Shown here one piece after another: positions 49,619 to 62,155 of a stretch of 64,000 nt of DNA. The stretch is taken from contig NC_092573.1 of NCBI RefSeq assembly GCF_037975245.1, forward strand, positions 9,582,001 through 9,646,000, in the 5' to 3' direction. Position 1 is the stretch's first letter. Each line of letters begins with the position of its first letter. The position numbers were made by a program, and so were the translations under genes. A model generated the notes under the pieces. The model saw nothing but the letters and a program-made list of their open reading frames with translations, was not told the origin of the DNA and searched no databases. Source of the stretch: Apostichopus japonicus (taxonomy: Eukaryota; Echinodermata; Holothuroidea; Aspidochirotida; Stichopodidae).

Positions 49619-49985
49619 CAAGGGCGTAGGAACCGGAGGCTGGGGGGCGCCAGCCCCCCAGTGAAAAATGTGGAGGGGCGGAAGTATCATTCCGCCCCCC
49701 CCCCCCGCTTCGCAAGTCAGAAAACCCCTTTTTCATTTCCAAATGAGAAAAAAAATCTCATTTGGAGCACCAAATTGCATCTAAGGCCAGGTGAAAATAC
49801 AAAATTAAGTTTACAAAACGGAGTGGGTGTTGAAGTGTGCTATATTGCACCAAATTGCATCTGCGGCCACCTGGAAATGCAAAAAATTCCAAAGGGGAGG
49901 GGGACACCCCCTCCCCTAGGCCCCTCCCCCAGGCCGGCCATCAATCTTCAGCCCCCCCACTCAAAAGTACCTTCCTACGCCACTG
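49619..49985. mobile_element. hAT-like MITE with 8-bp TSD
   Basis: CCGTACAG flanks both sides exactly (49611-49618 and 49986-49993). The ends are CAAGGGCGTAGGAA and CTTCCTACGCCACTG, an imperfect inverted repeat around GGCGTAGGAAG. The interior is rich in G and C runs. A 156-codon frame crossing it is an artefact. Confidence 0.85.
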
Positions 49986-50578
49986 CCGTACAGTATGGCA
50001 CTGTGGATGTGCACAATGATTGTCCTAATATGCAAATGTATAAAAGGAAATTTGTGACAATATTATGAGATTTCAGATTGAAAATTCCGGACGTATTGTA
50101 TCTAACGAACCCGTATCATTATGTAAGCTTAAGGTGCGCGTTAGCGCCCTCCATTCTCTATACATGGCTCGGTTTCTTTCAATGTGAGTGCGATATGTTC
50201 TGTGGAATATTTTCCTATAGATTGTCATTGCAGTGATGGCTTGGTTGTACACACGAATTGTTCTTGGTTTCATTATGTACGTTTCACTAATAGACTAAAA
50301 GGGGGGGAAGAACTAATTAATTATTAGGATTTGTAAACTTTGACACTACTCTTTTTCCATGTGTGAGGGGGGGGGGACATTTGATAGTGTGTCCCTCACC
50401 CATCGAAATGTGGGGGTTGTGCCCCCCCCCCCTCCCCCAGGATTGACGCACATGTACATACAATGTAGTCTTATGTACGTATGTATGCATTATGCATACA
50501 GGCTAGGCCAGTGAAAGTTTCATTTTTGCCGCCAACAAACTAAAGTGGGGGCCTCATCTTAAAAGCAACGTTTCACGG

Positions 50579-50720
50579 TTGAATTACTGATATCATCAAT
50601 TGAATTGCTGATATCAGCAAATGAATTGCTGATATCATCAAATAAGACATATCTCTGTATCAATTGGTGATATCAGCAAATGATTTGCTGATATCATCAA
50701 ATCATTTGTTGGTATCATCT
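50579..50720. repeat. GATATC palindromic tandem repeats
   Basis: Units of about 22-24 bases centred on TGATATCATCA or TGATATCAGCA, joined by AAATGAATTGC, repeat about six times. Each unit is nearly self-complementary. Confidence 0.8.
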
Positions 50721-51112
50721 ACTGCAGCATCTACTCTTGCAGCATCTACTCTTTATAATTGTTCATTGTAGTAGTAGTAGTAGTAAGTTGAGTCTTGTCT
50801 ATCCGACATGCTCAGTGATCAACCTCCGCCATGTATCACGATCTTGCGGAAGGTTTATTACTTCCTCGAAATTGTTGATGTTAACTTCCTTAAATTGCGA
50901 CTTTATTTTTCCAAGCAAGGTAGTCACGGGCCTTCCTCCTGGTTTAGCAGTATGTCTCAATGCTTCTCTTAAAGCAACTTTTGCTGGAGCGTCCTCATAC
51001 TACATGACCGAAAAATCTCAATCTTCTATGTGCGACTATGGATGACCAGGGTGTTTGGTTGGTTTCATTGTAGAGCTCATCGTTTGATAACCAATTGTTA
51101 TTGTTATTGGTC

Positions 51113-52656
51113 CAGGGGCGGCGATTTGTTTCAAATATTGGGGGGACATTTGATGGGTGCAGGCGCGTAGCAACTTCATTCCCAAAATTGTTCGCGCGCT
51201 TCGTGATATTTTGTATATATACCAAGTTTCATTACGGATGCGGTCCGTCTCATGGGCGCAGATCAGTCTTGGATAATGGTGGGGACGCGTATCTGTTGAT
51301 ATTTTCTAAGCGGAGTGCGACCATTGGTTCGCGCGTAGCGCACAAGATTTGTTTTGGCAAATATACCGCCAAGATCGCCGGAAATAACACTTCCCAGACC
51401 CAATGATGCTCCAAAACCTCCTTAAATTTGAGATCTCATGGCTTAGAAATTTAAATTGGGGGAAACACATGGGCGTCTGCAGAAAAAAAAAATCAGGGGA
51501 CAAATAACCCAAGTAGACTTTTGTATACGATGGGTCTGGGGTCCTCTCCCAGAAAACAACTATAGACTGCCGCAAATGAGATTTCTTCCAATATTTCACA
51601 ACTGTGGATAAATGTAATAAAATGAGAACTGCTGCATGCCATTTGCACAATGCTGGATCAAACTGCGCCAAAGTTCAATACATGGAAATATGCAATGCAG
51701 CGGTTGGTCAAGACAAATTGCATGGTGGGGACACGGTATATCATGTCCCACCACTGAAAAAGAAATTGGTGGGGACGCGTCCCGCTGTCCCCACCAGGAT
51801 CTGCGCCCATGGTCCGTCTAGCTAATTCATTTCGAAAAAAGGTAAAAACTACTCTCGGTGAAAGTCTGTGTCGTTTTTTGTTTTTGGTGATATTTAGTAA
51901 CAAATTGTGACACGGTTAGATATGCGCGTAGTAAGGAATTTGCCAAGGGAGGGGCGAAGCTTGTAAGTAAACTATCTAAGCGTGGCGCCACCATAAGTTG
52001 GCGCGAAGCGTAAAACAAAATTTTGGCCGAAAATGCCTCCCAGATCGCTTGAAATTATAATTATTATTTTACTAAATTTATATAGCGCTCTTTTCATGCT
52101 TAAGCATGTTCAACTGGCACTTCCCAGGCCTTGTAAGTTGCATCTAAGCATTTTCTATTTTGAAATTAGTATACTAGCGATATCATAAAAAATATGCTCA
52201 AGGGGGGGGGCGGTTGCCCCTTCCCCCTCCCCCTTGGCTACGCGCCTGCAGTTAGAAATCTTGTAGAAAACAGGCCAAATGGACACCCAGTTAACCCATA
52301 TCGATGCATGTGGATCATATATATGATTGTACGTACATACACTCATACACAAGAGATGTACAGATATAATGATAATAATCATGAGTGACACCTTGCTATA
52401 CGGTCACAGGTCACAGAAACGACCACGAAGTGTCATTTACCTCATGCAGCATGTCTTGGATGAAGTTTTAGCCACCGCCAAATATGATTTGGATAAATAA
52501 TCTCACGCATTATTTTCTATTTATAGACACAAAAAAACTATGCTACCAAGTATTGGGGGAATATTAGACACTATATCCCCCACCTAAAATATTGGGGGAC
52601 ATGCCCCCCCCCCCGTCTTCTCCCCGTCCCCCCCCCCCCCATGATCGCCGCCCATG
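51113..52656. mobile_element. hAT-like element inserted in the LINE
   Basis: The ends CAGGGGCGGCGAT and ATCGCCGCCCATG are inverted repeats, and TATTGGTC is duplicated exactly outside them (51105-51112 and 52657-52664). Excision of the element and one duplication restores the LINE frame, which confirms the borders. No transposase is seen; the interior contains GC runs and another nested element. Confidence 0.92.
51251..51811. mobile_element. Second hAT-like element nested in the first
   Basis: The ends CATGGGCGCAGATC and GATCTGCGCCCATG are perfect inverted repeats. GTCCGTCT is duplicated exactly on both sides (51243-51250 and 51812-51819). GGTGGGGACGCGT occurs inside near both ends. It must be younger than the element that contains it. 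Confidence 0.92.
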
Positions 52657-53014
52657 TATTGGTCCATCTAATTTTGAGAATATTACGAAGTAGTCTCCTT
52701 TGAATAAAGGTGTCAATTTTGCGATCAAGATCCTTCGTTGTGCCCCACAGTTCGCAATTGTACAAGAAAATACTCTTTAATAAAGCCTCGAAAATCCTAA
52801 GCTTAATGTTTCGGCTTATGTTTTTGCTTTTGAAAATACTTGACGGTTTGTTGAAAGCACCGTTGGTTATACCAATTCTTCGGTTAATATCTTCTTCGGT
52901 CCCCAGTAAGCTTCCAACATATTTGCACTTCTTCTCTTGCAGGTAAACGACTAACTTACTGAACCACGTATAATGCAAGTTCATTGGTAGTTCTCTATTG
53001 ACATCTCGCATCAC

Positions 53015-53580
53015 ATTTAATTCTCTGCAACTACGTCACAACGACGGAAATACAATACTACTACGTAGATGAATGAATGATAACCGTACTGGGTAGTGAT
53101 TATGTATTGAACAGTTCGCGGTAGTGTGTCGTATGCAAACCCGTGACTCTGCTCGATAATCATTACAAATACAACAGAAGTAAAGTCTAAAGATCGTGAG
53201 GACCAGAAAAACCATCCTTCAGATCGAATACCTTCACTGTGCAGATACACATCACAAGTTTCCTGCTTCGTGAAGTCAGCATTCTGTATTGAACAAAAGA
53301 GGTAAATTTTCTTCAATGAAATTTGATGTTCGTTGATAAGTCCTATGTTAGGACTAACAAGTAACATATGTACGTAGGCCAAAGTATAGCTGCTAAATCC
53401 GGCACTCTAATTTATTCTTATTTTGGTGAAGCCTTCCAGTGACTGGTGACCGTATACTAATAATAATCGACAAAGCTGTATAGCTAGACCGGCCTAAGTT
53501 AAGCATGTTCTTCAATCTGGATACATTATATGTTGACGCTACTATTATTTATTAAGATATTTAGTGTATCTCAGAAGTCA
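53015..53580. other. Sequence upstream of LINE relic
   Basis: A 121-codon - strand frame (53017-53382) lies directly 5' of the LINE relic, but it lacks reverse-transcriptase motifs. It may be unrelated sequence. No gene is supported. Confidence 0.35.
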
Positions 53581-53589
53581 GAGCAACAA

Positions 53590-54470
53590 AGAACTACAGT
53601 AACTTGATTTTATTGAAACATGTAGCCTATGGCCCTAGGCTACACACTTCACGGGATAGGTTAGCCGAAATGCCTATACTTGTTCCATTATGTGGCATCG
53701 CCAAATCCATACTTTTATTGACCGTAGTGTTCTTGGACAAACTAAAAATGTATAGCCTAGGCTATGTAAGATCATTTAAACTGAATTATTCCCTGTTAGG
53801 CCAATGCCAGTGTTACTTTAGGTTTCCCCTGAGCAGAGCAGTTTGATCTTGCCACATTTCTTCATTATTACTACACTAGGCCTGTCCTGTCTCTTTTCTT
53901 CTAATCTAAGGTTGGTATCCGTCACAATTCATGTATAGCCTAGGCTAATGCTATTTAAGTTAGCTTAATACCAAACACAGGTCTATAGACTTTATTGTGT
54001 ATTTCAGAAAAAAAGACTTAAATCTTGAATGACAAGGTCAATCACCACATTTTGTTACAATGTCTGTATGTACTCCAGGAGATAGCTATGTGTGGATGAT
54101 AAGTTGGCTTCGTCTTCTTGAAAACGTTGATATTCATCCATTGGACAGGTTACAATATTCTTTTAGATACAGCAGTAGAAAACCCTACAGATCTGAAACT
54201 TCACTTCACTTTGGAGGTTCAGTCACAACCATCAAACAAACAATGCTGTATCACCTGTATCGCAACTGTTCCTCCACAAGTGGATGAAGGCTCAGTGGAC
54301 TTATAAAAACAATTTTATGAAATGATCTCTGTAGATGCAGCCAGAGTTAGATTGAACAAATTTGCTCCATCAAGTCCTGCAACTGAACAGTACCTCAACA
54401 CATCTACACGCTTTGTGGACATGAACATTTTTAAGAAATGATCTCAGAACTTGCAGTCAACAGTAAATTG
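53590..54470 (+). pseudogene. Possible degenerate coding relic, unknown origin
   Basis: Several + strand frames in succession look protein-like rather than AT-biased, for example ENPTDLKLHFTLEVQSQPSN followed by CIATVPPQ, and after a stop VRLNKFAPSSPATEQYLN then TRFVDMNIFKK. Frames shift and stops intervene, with no clear splice sites. This could be a decayed processed copy or gene remnant; I cannot name the parent, and chance is not excluded. Confidence 0.25.
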
Positions 54471-54779
54471 ATCAACATATGCTATATCACCACTGCAGCT
54501 GCGACTCCACGTCAGAATGGGAGGTCTGTTCAGGGTTCTTCTGGATCTCTGTACATGTAGTCAACATGTTATCAATATACTGTACTGTAGGTTCCATGCC
54601 TTACTGTCAACGTGTCTTTACGTCTGTAAAGAGACTTTATGGGCTTAGTCATTTTTCAGAAAACTTTGATGTTATGTTGCCCAGGTTTCAAAGTGACAGC
54701 AAATTTGAACAAATTAATTCACTGTAACAGCCTCTGTGTTTTCAGAAAGGTGTTACTCTGTATGTTATTCTAATTCTAT

Positions 54780-55020
54780 AGATGGGGTGTTAGCTTAGTG
54801 GTTAACGCCGGTGCCTTCCAGTCATAAGGTCCCCAGTTCGAGTCACTCCAAGATTAATGTATGTCGTGATTGTCGTCCAGTTACAGAGTTGTTGAAAATT
54901 GACAATTCATAATCATGGACGTTAAATATGAATGTAAGAGACTGACTTCGGTCAGCTTGCGGCTTTGATAAGCCAATGAGGCTTCTTTGCGAGTTCCTGC
55001 TTGCAGGAGGATTGAAAATA
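54780..55020 (+). repeat. tRNA-derived SINE
   Basis: The head (about 54784-54855) has an A-box-like TTAGCTTAGTGGTTAACGCC and a B-box-like CCAGTTCGAGTCAC at tRNA spacing. CCTTCCAGTCATAAGG is reminiscent of an anticodon arm. It then continues into a non-tRNA body. The stem pairing is poor, so this is a SINE and not a tRNA gene. Confidence 0.7.
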
Positions 55021-55815
55021 CATAGCAATACATGATGAAAGACCCTACAGCACATGTTCATATTTGCTATTGTTTTAATTGATACATCGTGAGTCATTGT
55101 TTGAATTTTGAAAATACAGTATAAAGAAGAAAATATAACACATAAAGTACGATATAAAGTCACAAACTTTTGACATTTGCCTTCTTAGTTTTGGGAAGCA
55201 ATTGGCTAGTAGAATTGGTATAAAATTACAGTACATTGCAAAAAAAGAAGTTACAAGAATCAGTTTAAAAATGGGTTTGAAAAAGTAGCAACAGTCCAAA
55301 CATTTCTGCACAAGTACTCAATTTTAATTCGATACATGATATTTCCTGATATTTTGCTGTGCAAGGAATGCGTAGATTGTATGAACATTGAACAGTAAGT
55401 ACTGTAGTTTAATCACCTATGCAACAACATATGTATGCAAAGTACAGAACAACTGTTAAGGAATCTGCTGCAGATCAATAGCCACTGTGCAAACTAAAGT
55501 AAATTTTTCCCTGCTAAACTTTTTTGTCATTATCCCACATTCAAGCATGTGACTTTGGTTCTAGTCTCACCCCAAAAATACAACTTTATATTATCTTATA
55601 AATTATACTATCTTATTTAAAATTTCACAAACAATCATCTTAAAAATGTCTAAAATGATCACCCTTCTGTCAAGTTCTGTCTGAGCTACAGTAAGGTACC
55701 TACAGAACCTTGATTTATATACATGTCCATAATAAATGGTAGTCCTCGTGTAGTGTTTAATTTCGCTGAAACCTATATGTTACTTGTCTTATAATCTCAT
55801 AATAATCTTGTACCC
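55021..55815. other. AdipoR upstream region
   Basis: Presumably promoter or 5' intron of the adiponectin receptor gene. No core promoter element is distinct. TTACTACTTGCAG at about 55816-55828 could be an acceptor placing the start codon in an internal exon with a short leader. Confidence 0.4.
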
Positions 55816-55875
55816 TACTACTTGCAGGTAGCAGTCGTGGGTAGTCTGTCTTTCATCTGAGCGATATTTTTGCGG

Positions 55876-56349
55876 ATGAATCCAAGTGGTAGCAACGCAC
55901 CTCAGGTAGTGAGGACGTCAGAAGGTGAGAGAGGACAGGTTAAAGAAGAACAAGAAGAAGTCGGCACATGTGAAGATGTCGGTTCTCATCAATTGGTAGA
56001 GAACCAAAGTGAACAACCACCAGAAGCCAACCCAGCTGGTACCACCCTTAGAAAAAGAACTAACGTCAGCAAGAGGTCCTCAGAGGAGGAAGGTACCATG
56101 ATCCCACTCAAGCACGATGACCTGGAGAGGTCAGTCGTCCGGAAGGACCAAGAAGTGAAGCCCGTCTCGGGGAAGCATGTCACAGAAGATGCCTCTGAGA
56201 TCACCAAGATAAGTGTCATCGACGAAGATCACCCAGACAACCGCGGCGAGAAAGGAGAGGATGAAGCAGATAAACAGGGAAGTGATATCACTGCCATTAA
56301 GGTCAAAGTTATGGGAAAGCAAAGGAAAGGAAACCCTTCCAAAGCCAAG
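55876..56349 (+). CDS. Adiponectin receptor, first coding exon
   Basis: ATG at 55876 opens 158 codons ending SKAK, followed by the donor GTACAT in phase 0. The product is hydrophilic and rich in Glu, Lys and Ser, with no membrane segment, as expected of the cytosolic, poorly conserved N-terminal region of AdipoR proteins. It is longer than in human ADIPOR1, where the whole N-terminal region is about 135 residues. An upstream TTG in the same frame is not a likely start. Assignment rests on frame continuity with the next exon rather than on its own similarity. Confidence 0.75.
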
Positions 56350-57017
56350 GTACATTTTATGGAGCTTGATATGAATTTTAAAAGCAACATGATACACTTT
56401 AGTGTGTATTTAAATTGTAACCTTTATTTTTATACTTTTCCTTTCTTTTTCTTTTTCTTCATTTTTTTTTTTGTTTTTTGAGGGGAGGAAAAATATAAAC
56501 CCTTACAGAACTTCTTTACCTAATAGCAGCAATGTGTGATCCAAAGTTTAAATGTTTTTGCTCTCATTTTTGCTACTGTTTCTTTGTCAATAGAGATCAT
56601 CCAAACTGGGTCTTTTACATTTGTTGCTAAGTTATACTCAGAGATGTATTGTACACATGATAAGTTCATACTGTGTACTTCTCTAAGACTAAATATTTAA
56701 AAAGAGCAAAAGATGGCCAAAATTAACTATTAAAGAAAGTCAGCTGTTTGCATTTGTGTTCAGATTCTCTCAACTTGTGCAACTCCCTGCGCACATACAG
56801 TGCTGTACCCATGAATTACTTAAAATGAGATTTGCCCACTGGTGTTGAGAGCATATTTTAGGGATTATTTGATTTCACAGTTCCATCTTGTTACAAACAT
56901 TGTTGCATTCTACTGTTACATGCCCCCCCCCCCCCCACTTCTGTTAGTCTGTCATTGCATTGCGAAAGAAAGCTCAGTCCCTGAAGAGCTCTTTGATGTA
57001 CATTTCTTTGATATCAG

Positions 57018-57381
57018 GTTGAAGATGATGAGGACCACGATGAAGTAGAGCCAGGCTGTGGTGGGCCCTGTGGGACTAAGTGGAAGGAACACCATTTTGA
57101 GTTTGAACTTGATGTGAGTGCCTTACAGGAGCGGGCTGCGGAACGAGCCGAGAGGCTGGCCGAGCAGGCTAAAGAGTACGCCGAGCAGGCTGGTCGATAC
57201 GTCGGGAAGGTCAAGAAGGCAGCTTGGAGTGTGCTCCCTCACAACGTACTCCCCGAGTGGATGAAAGACAACGAATTCTTACAAGACTATCACCGTCCGC
57301 CCATGCCGTCTTTCAAACAGTGTTTCCGCTCGATTTTTAGAATACACACGGAGACGGGAAACATTTGGACCCACCTTCTTG
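57018..57381 (+). CDS. Adiponectin receptor (ADIPOR1/2-type), exon 2
   Basis: AdipoR proteins are seven-helix PAQR family membrane proteins with a cytosolic N terminus and a zinc-dependent, ceramidase-like site. This exon, 364 bases, has acceptor GATATCAG and donor GTAAGT in phase 1. It encodes an acidic segment, a CGGPCG motif, then a charged helix (LQERAAERAERLAEQAKEYA). It ends with the diagnostic block VLPEWMKDNEFL, HRPPMPSF and SIFRIHTETGNIWTHLLG, matching the human DVLPDWLKDNDYL, HRPPMPSF and SIFRIHTETGNIWTHLLG. Human residues just before TM1 are thus nearly identical. ADIPOR1 and ADIPOR2 cannot be separated; a single invertebrate orthologue is likely. Confidence 0.95.
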
Positions 57382-60300
57382 GTAAGTACACAAGAGAAAT
57401 TCGCAGGCCTAGGATTTGACAATTTTCAGCCACTTGCTAAGACAAGGCCAACTGTACATAAAAAAAAATCTTAAGTGGGCCAAAATGAAATTCCCACTTC
57501 GGAGTTTTCCTTGATTTGAATTTTTGCATTATGACAGTCCCAAATTGTGAGGCCTGAAATCACAGAGATTTGAGGTCTACAGCTAGCTACAGTATGGTAT
57601 GATGAACAAGGGATTAGTGGAATGACCTCATTTGAATTGAGTCTCCTCTCTATGTTGGTTGTCTGAAAGTGACCACCTGATACTGGTATAATCAGATATA
57701 CAGCAGTGTATTGTGCAAGTAGGTAGCATTACGTACTGTACATGGGAGATACACCTGTAACCAACAGAACTCAAAAGTGGCAAAATCTTGGCATCTTTGT
57801 CTTTTAAAGCCACATGAAAACTGAGTGACAGTCAATACTGTACTTGTATGGAAACTTGTGAACCAATAGCCTAGTATAAAGGGATTCAGAAGTACTTTAG
57901 CTTCATCAAATAAAAGCTTGTATATCATTAAAGCTCAGCACTTCCTGTATCACTCATGTGACATATGGTGCTCATTAATTTGTTAATGATTTAATTTATT
58001 AACGATCATCACATTCTATTCTGTAAGTCACTTTCTTCTATGATCTTTACATTTAACGCCTTACTTTAGTTAATGCAGTTTATGTTAGAACTACTGTACA
58101 TTAAAACATTCTATATCCAATGTTATTGTACAGACTTGTGTAACAATCACTCAGAAATGTATTAAACTGGTTATAACAAACTTGGAAAACTTAGAACTGA
58201 ACTCTATACATACAGTATATATTTATAGTGGATTTTGTAATGTACAGTTCTGTCGTGGGGCGTGAGGCACAATTTGCATTTTAACGAGCAACCTTTGATT
58301 CTTCGAGAGGTATCCTTGCTGTTTGTTCTTCAATTACCAACATTGATAAAAGAGCTCCTTCAAGCAAAGCTTCATCAACAGATATATAATTACCTAACTG
58401 CTGGTACAAACAACACCTGCCAGACGATGTTTAACTTGACAAAACTCATCAGTGATAATGCAACAACTCTGTAGAGATGATTAGTACAGCTAAGCAAATA
58501 CTGTACATACAGAAAATCACCTACAGTACAGTGTTGCAACACAGCCTATCAGGCTATACCCTGATAGCAACAAGTAACTTGTGTACTTTACACACACACA
58601 GATAATAGTACCCGAGCAGTGTTATATGTATATATACCAGGAATACTCTGCTGTGAAAACTGTACCACTGTTATTGATATGTTTGTTGCTATCTAGATTA
58701 AATACGTTCATATTTAACAAAACTCATACGTTACATACATACAACAAATTCTGTAGCAATTTTTGCTAAGTACTGCAATTTAAAAGTGCCCAACAGATAT
58801 TGCTGGTTACTGTATGTCAGGATGTCATGTACAGTTTATTGCATCTGATGTAGGATATAGTACTGTGCTGTATGGTATAACGCTGCACTGTACGGTGTAA
58901 TACATTCATTGTTGCTGCTATCTCCGACCACATGGTAGCCTAACACCACACTAAGTCAATTTGAAAATATAGCCTAACCATCTGTTTATTTGCTGAAATT
59001 GTCATGCAGAACTTTTCATGCATTGAATGGCATTAAACTTGTCAATCAATGCAATGTAGCTCAAGTGCTTCTTTGCAATCGGGCATTTAATATTCTAGCC
59101 TAGTGGAATCATTTTTACCGCCTTGTGATATTTTGCATGTTTTCGAATTGTTGATAAAAGATAATACTTGTGTGTTTATCGTCACTTCGTCTCATTGAAA
59201 GTAAAGCACTTTCATGTCGGGATCACGCGGGAACGTTATCCTCAAAACGGGATTAAGTACGTGGCTTTCTTGTGTTGATATATGACGTGATATTACGGTT
59301 GTTAAAATATGATTTAACTTGTTTGTAATTGCGCTATTTTAGTATATATCGCAAGTGTTGATCAATTCGGTGGTTCTCAAACGTTTAAAAAATTGGAAGA
59401 TAATTCTTAACGATTAAACTGAGTTTCGTTTGTTTAAATGTGTACATGTGTAAACGGCACAGCCCTAAACGTTAACAAGTGTTGTAAAAAGTTATAAGCT
59501 TAGTGTATCATGATGTTTGTTGTTATGTTCTCAAAAGCACTGATGGAAACTTAAAACTCTGCTTATCAGTGTAAACTTGAGATTAAAACAGGTAATTGTT
59601 TGTGCACATCTGTTTTGCTCACTTGCCAAATCCCTCTTTAAGGTTTTACTATGGATTACTAGTAAGCATGCCTTCACCAAACTGAAGACGTTGTGTATTG
59701 TGGTGAGGCTTCAGTGTAAGACAAATTATCTCAGCCTTTGTAAATATATCCAAGGTATAGGCTAGCTTTTATACAACTCTTAGAATGGCAGGGGTTATGC
59801 AAGACTGCATTTGCACGATACATCGTATTTGATCGTAATTTGCTCTCCCTGCTCTGTCATCTATGTACAGCATATACTGTATATTAGCTCAAGTGGGACT
59901 GAAGTCACAGAAAACAGTGACCCAAAAATTAATGCAAGATTATTGCAAGGGTTTCTCAAATTTCGGGTGGGAGTACAGTAGGAGTACAGTAAAGTTGGGA
60001 TGGAACGAGGGGTAGTAAATAGTGCTGTGGTGGAGACTGTTACTGTACTCTACAGTGAGAACGAAAGCAAATATTGGATGTATATACAGTACATGCCTGA
60101 AATGTTGTTCAGCATGTTACACAGTGCTGCTTATCTATAGACAATACTTTACAATGTTCTCACATACATGATGTTTGTCTCTATTGTATGTGTCACGTGT
60201 TAGGTACGTTCATTCATTGTACTGGACTGTACATTCCTAGGCTTTCAGTACATGATTAATGCAAATACATTTAACTTTGGTCAATTGACTCATTTGTGAA

Positions 60301-62155
60301 GTAGATAACTACAGATTTTACTTTGTTCCTCACTTACCTGTCTCCTCACAACCTTCAGCACTGTCTTGCTACCATGCCTACAGTAGAATGAACTGGTAAG
60401 CTGGTAATTTGGTCAGGTTTGAAGTAGACAACTATCAGTATCATACTTGCCAATTGTTTCAAATAATAGACTAAAGTTCTGTATTTAAGCTCTTAAATTC
60501 CTCTAGCAAAGAAGTATTTAATGGGACAGTAAATTATAAAGACAAACAGTATATACTTTTGCTTTCATTGACATTGAAAGTACTGTATGGTTGGGTTAAT
60601 ACTGTACCTCTCTATACCATTATAAGGATCCCGGATCCCTGGATGAAAATTGTCCAAGCAATTGTTTCATAACATCCTGAATTGAATGGAAGCTTAGGAA
60701 ATAAAGTGCTGACCTACATATATTCTGCTGAAATAGGTGAACCCCCAAAATGTTTTACCTAGAATCATTAGAGAGCTGTGCAATTTTTTTGAAAATACCT
60801 GTAGTCAGGTCGGAATACAGATTTACTGTAGGCCTATTTTATTTGGTACAGTACATGAGCCTAATGAACGGTACACAATACAAATCAAATGCAATGCAAT
60901 CATAGCTCCGATTGAGTTTGGTTATAAATATACTAGAAACTTTGGGAAACCTCTGGTAATTTCCAAATCTCTGGTAGGAAGCTTCTGGATAAAAATTGTA
61001 CTCAGCATCCTTCAGTTTCCCTTCCACCAAAACTTCACTCTCCTCCCAACCATCAATCCAGAGAAGTAATATTAATGAAATAAATTCAGTATTGATTTAT
61101 TTATAATTTAATTCACTTTTAAAGTATACACACGGTACTATGTTCTACTGTACTTATCCTTGTGAAAATTATAAGTAACGGTAGAAGTACTTCTACCCCG
61201 CCCACCCCCCCCACTGCTCTTCCCCCTTGACCCACTTTGTACTATAGATTGCCATAACTCTAATATTCTGTATCCATTTGCTTTCTGTGTTTATTGTCTA
61301 TTTAATGTGTCATACTATAGTTAGAAGCAGCTTTTCATATGATTTTGGTTAAGAAACTTTCATGTTATATATATGCTGTATACAGTGTAGTATTGAACAC
61401 GGAAATCCCATAGCAGTTCCTCATATTAGTATGACAAATCAAGTGTCATTTAAAATGGCTGTAGCGAAACATTTGAAAACTATCCGATCTGCTCTTGGCA
61501 TTTCAATAACAGTATTATTACCATGTGTACAGTACAGTATAAGAGAATATATTTTAGCAGTTGATTACAATGCACGTTACTAATAAGCTCATGTGCTAAG
61601 AGAATCTAGGCTAAGTACTGCACTTTGCATATACAGTAGATCGGAATAAAAAAGAAGTGATGGGCGTTGATCCAGGGGAGGAGTAGAGGGGGGGCTGCGA
61701 GGGGAGAATAGTGCTATAATGTTACCAGTTAATAGGCTACAGTGGGTAGATGGGAAGCATTTAGTAGAGTTGAGATTGAGACAGTCTGACAGATAAGTTT
61801 TGTTGAGTACTTGTACATATATACCCACACCAGGAAGATTTAGTGGGGTGTATTGGCAAAGTACAAACATACATAAAGAATTACATTATGTGGGTAATGT
61901 AATTTCAATCACTGTCAAATGTACCTACCCTGCCTCTCTTCCCCTTTCCCCATCCTTAACATTTATCTACTGTACCAAGATGCATACTGTACAAGCAATA
62001 CTGTACTTGCCAGGTTTGGTCAACTTTCCTGAAACGGTTGATCAAATTGTAGTTATATATCGATTTACAATTTAAGTAATAGACTGCTGCATTGGTCCTA
62101 AATTTCAAATTGTTGAACCCTATTGTTTTTTCATTTTCTTTGTTTTCATCCATAG
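57382..62155. other. Adiponectin receptor intron 2 (4.8 kb)
   Basis: Intronic sequence with many short TACTGTA/TACAGTA motifs and no nested gene. C-runs occur near 61199-61212. Frames of 60-110 codons are unsupported. Confidence 0.6.

Larger units (their letters stand above)
50769..53014 (-). mobile_element. LINE (non-LTR retrotransposon) 3' relic, interrupted
   Basis: Read on the - strand, 53014 to 52665 encodes a degenerate reverse-transcriptase C-terminal region with KYVGSLLGTEEDINRRIGIT and KLRIFEALLKSIFLYNCELW. After the hAT insertion is removed, the same frame continues at 51104 with ELYNETNQTPWSSIV and RRLRFFGHV. A frameshift follows, then a further stretch (KPGGRPVTTLLGKIKSQFKE, DRDTWRRL) ends at TAG (50799-50801). 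A (TAC)n tail at 50770-50786 marks the 3' end. This is typical of CR1/L2/RTE-like LINEs; the exact clade is uncertain. 5' truncated and inactive. Confidence 0.85.

Noticed and set aside
49598-50068. 156-codon + strand frame
   Set aside because: It runs across the hAT-like MITE at 49619-49985 and both target duplications, and depends on poly-C and poly-G runs.
51160-52248. Third hAT-like element with ends CAGGCGCGTAGC and GCTACGCGCCTG
   Set aside because: The inverted ends match, but the flanking octamers GATGGGTG and CAGTTAGA do not, so I could not confirm an independent insertion; the ends may belong to a composite interior.
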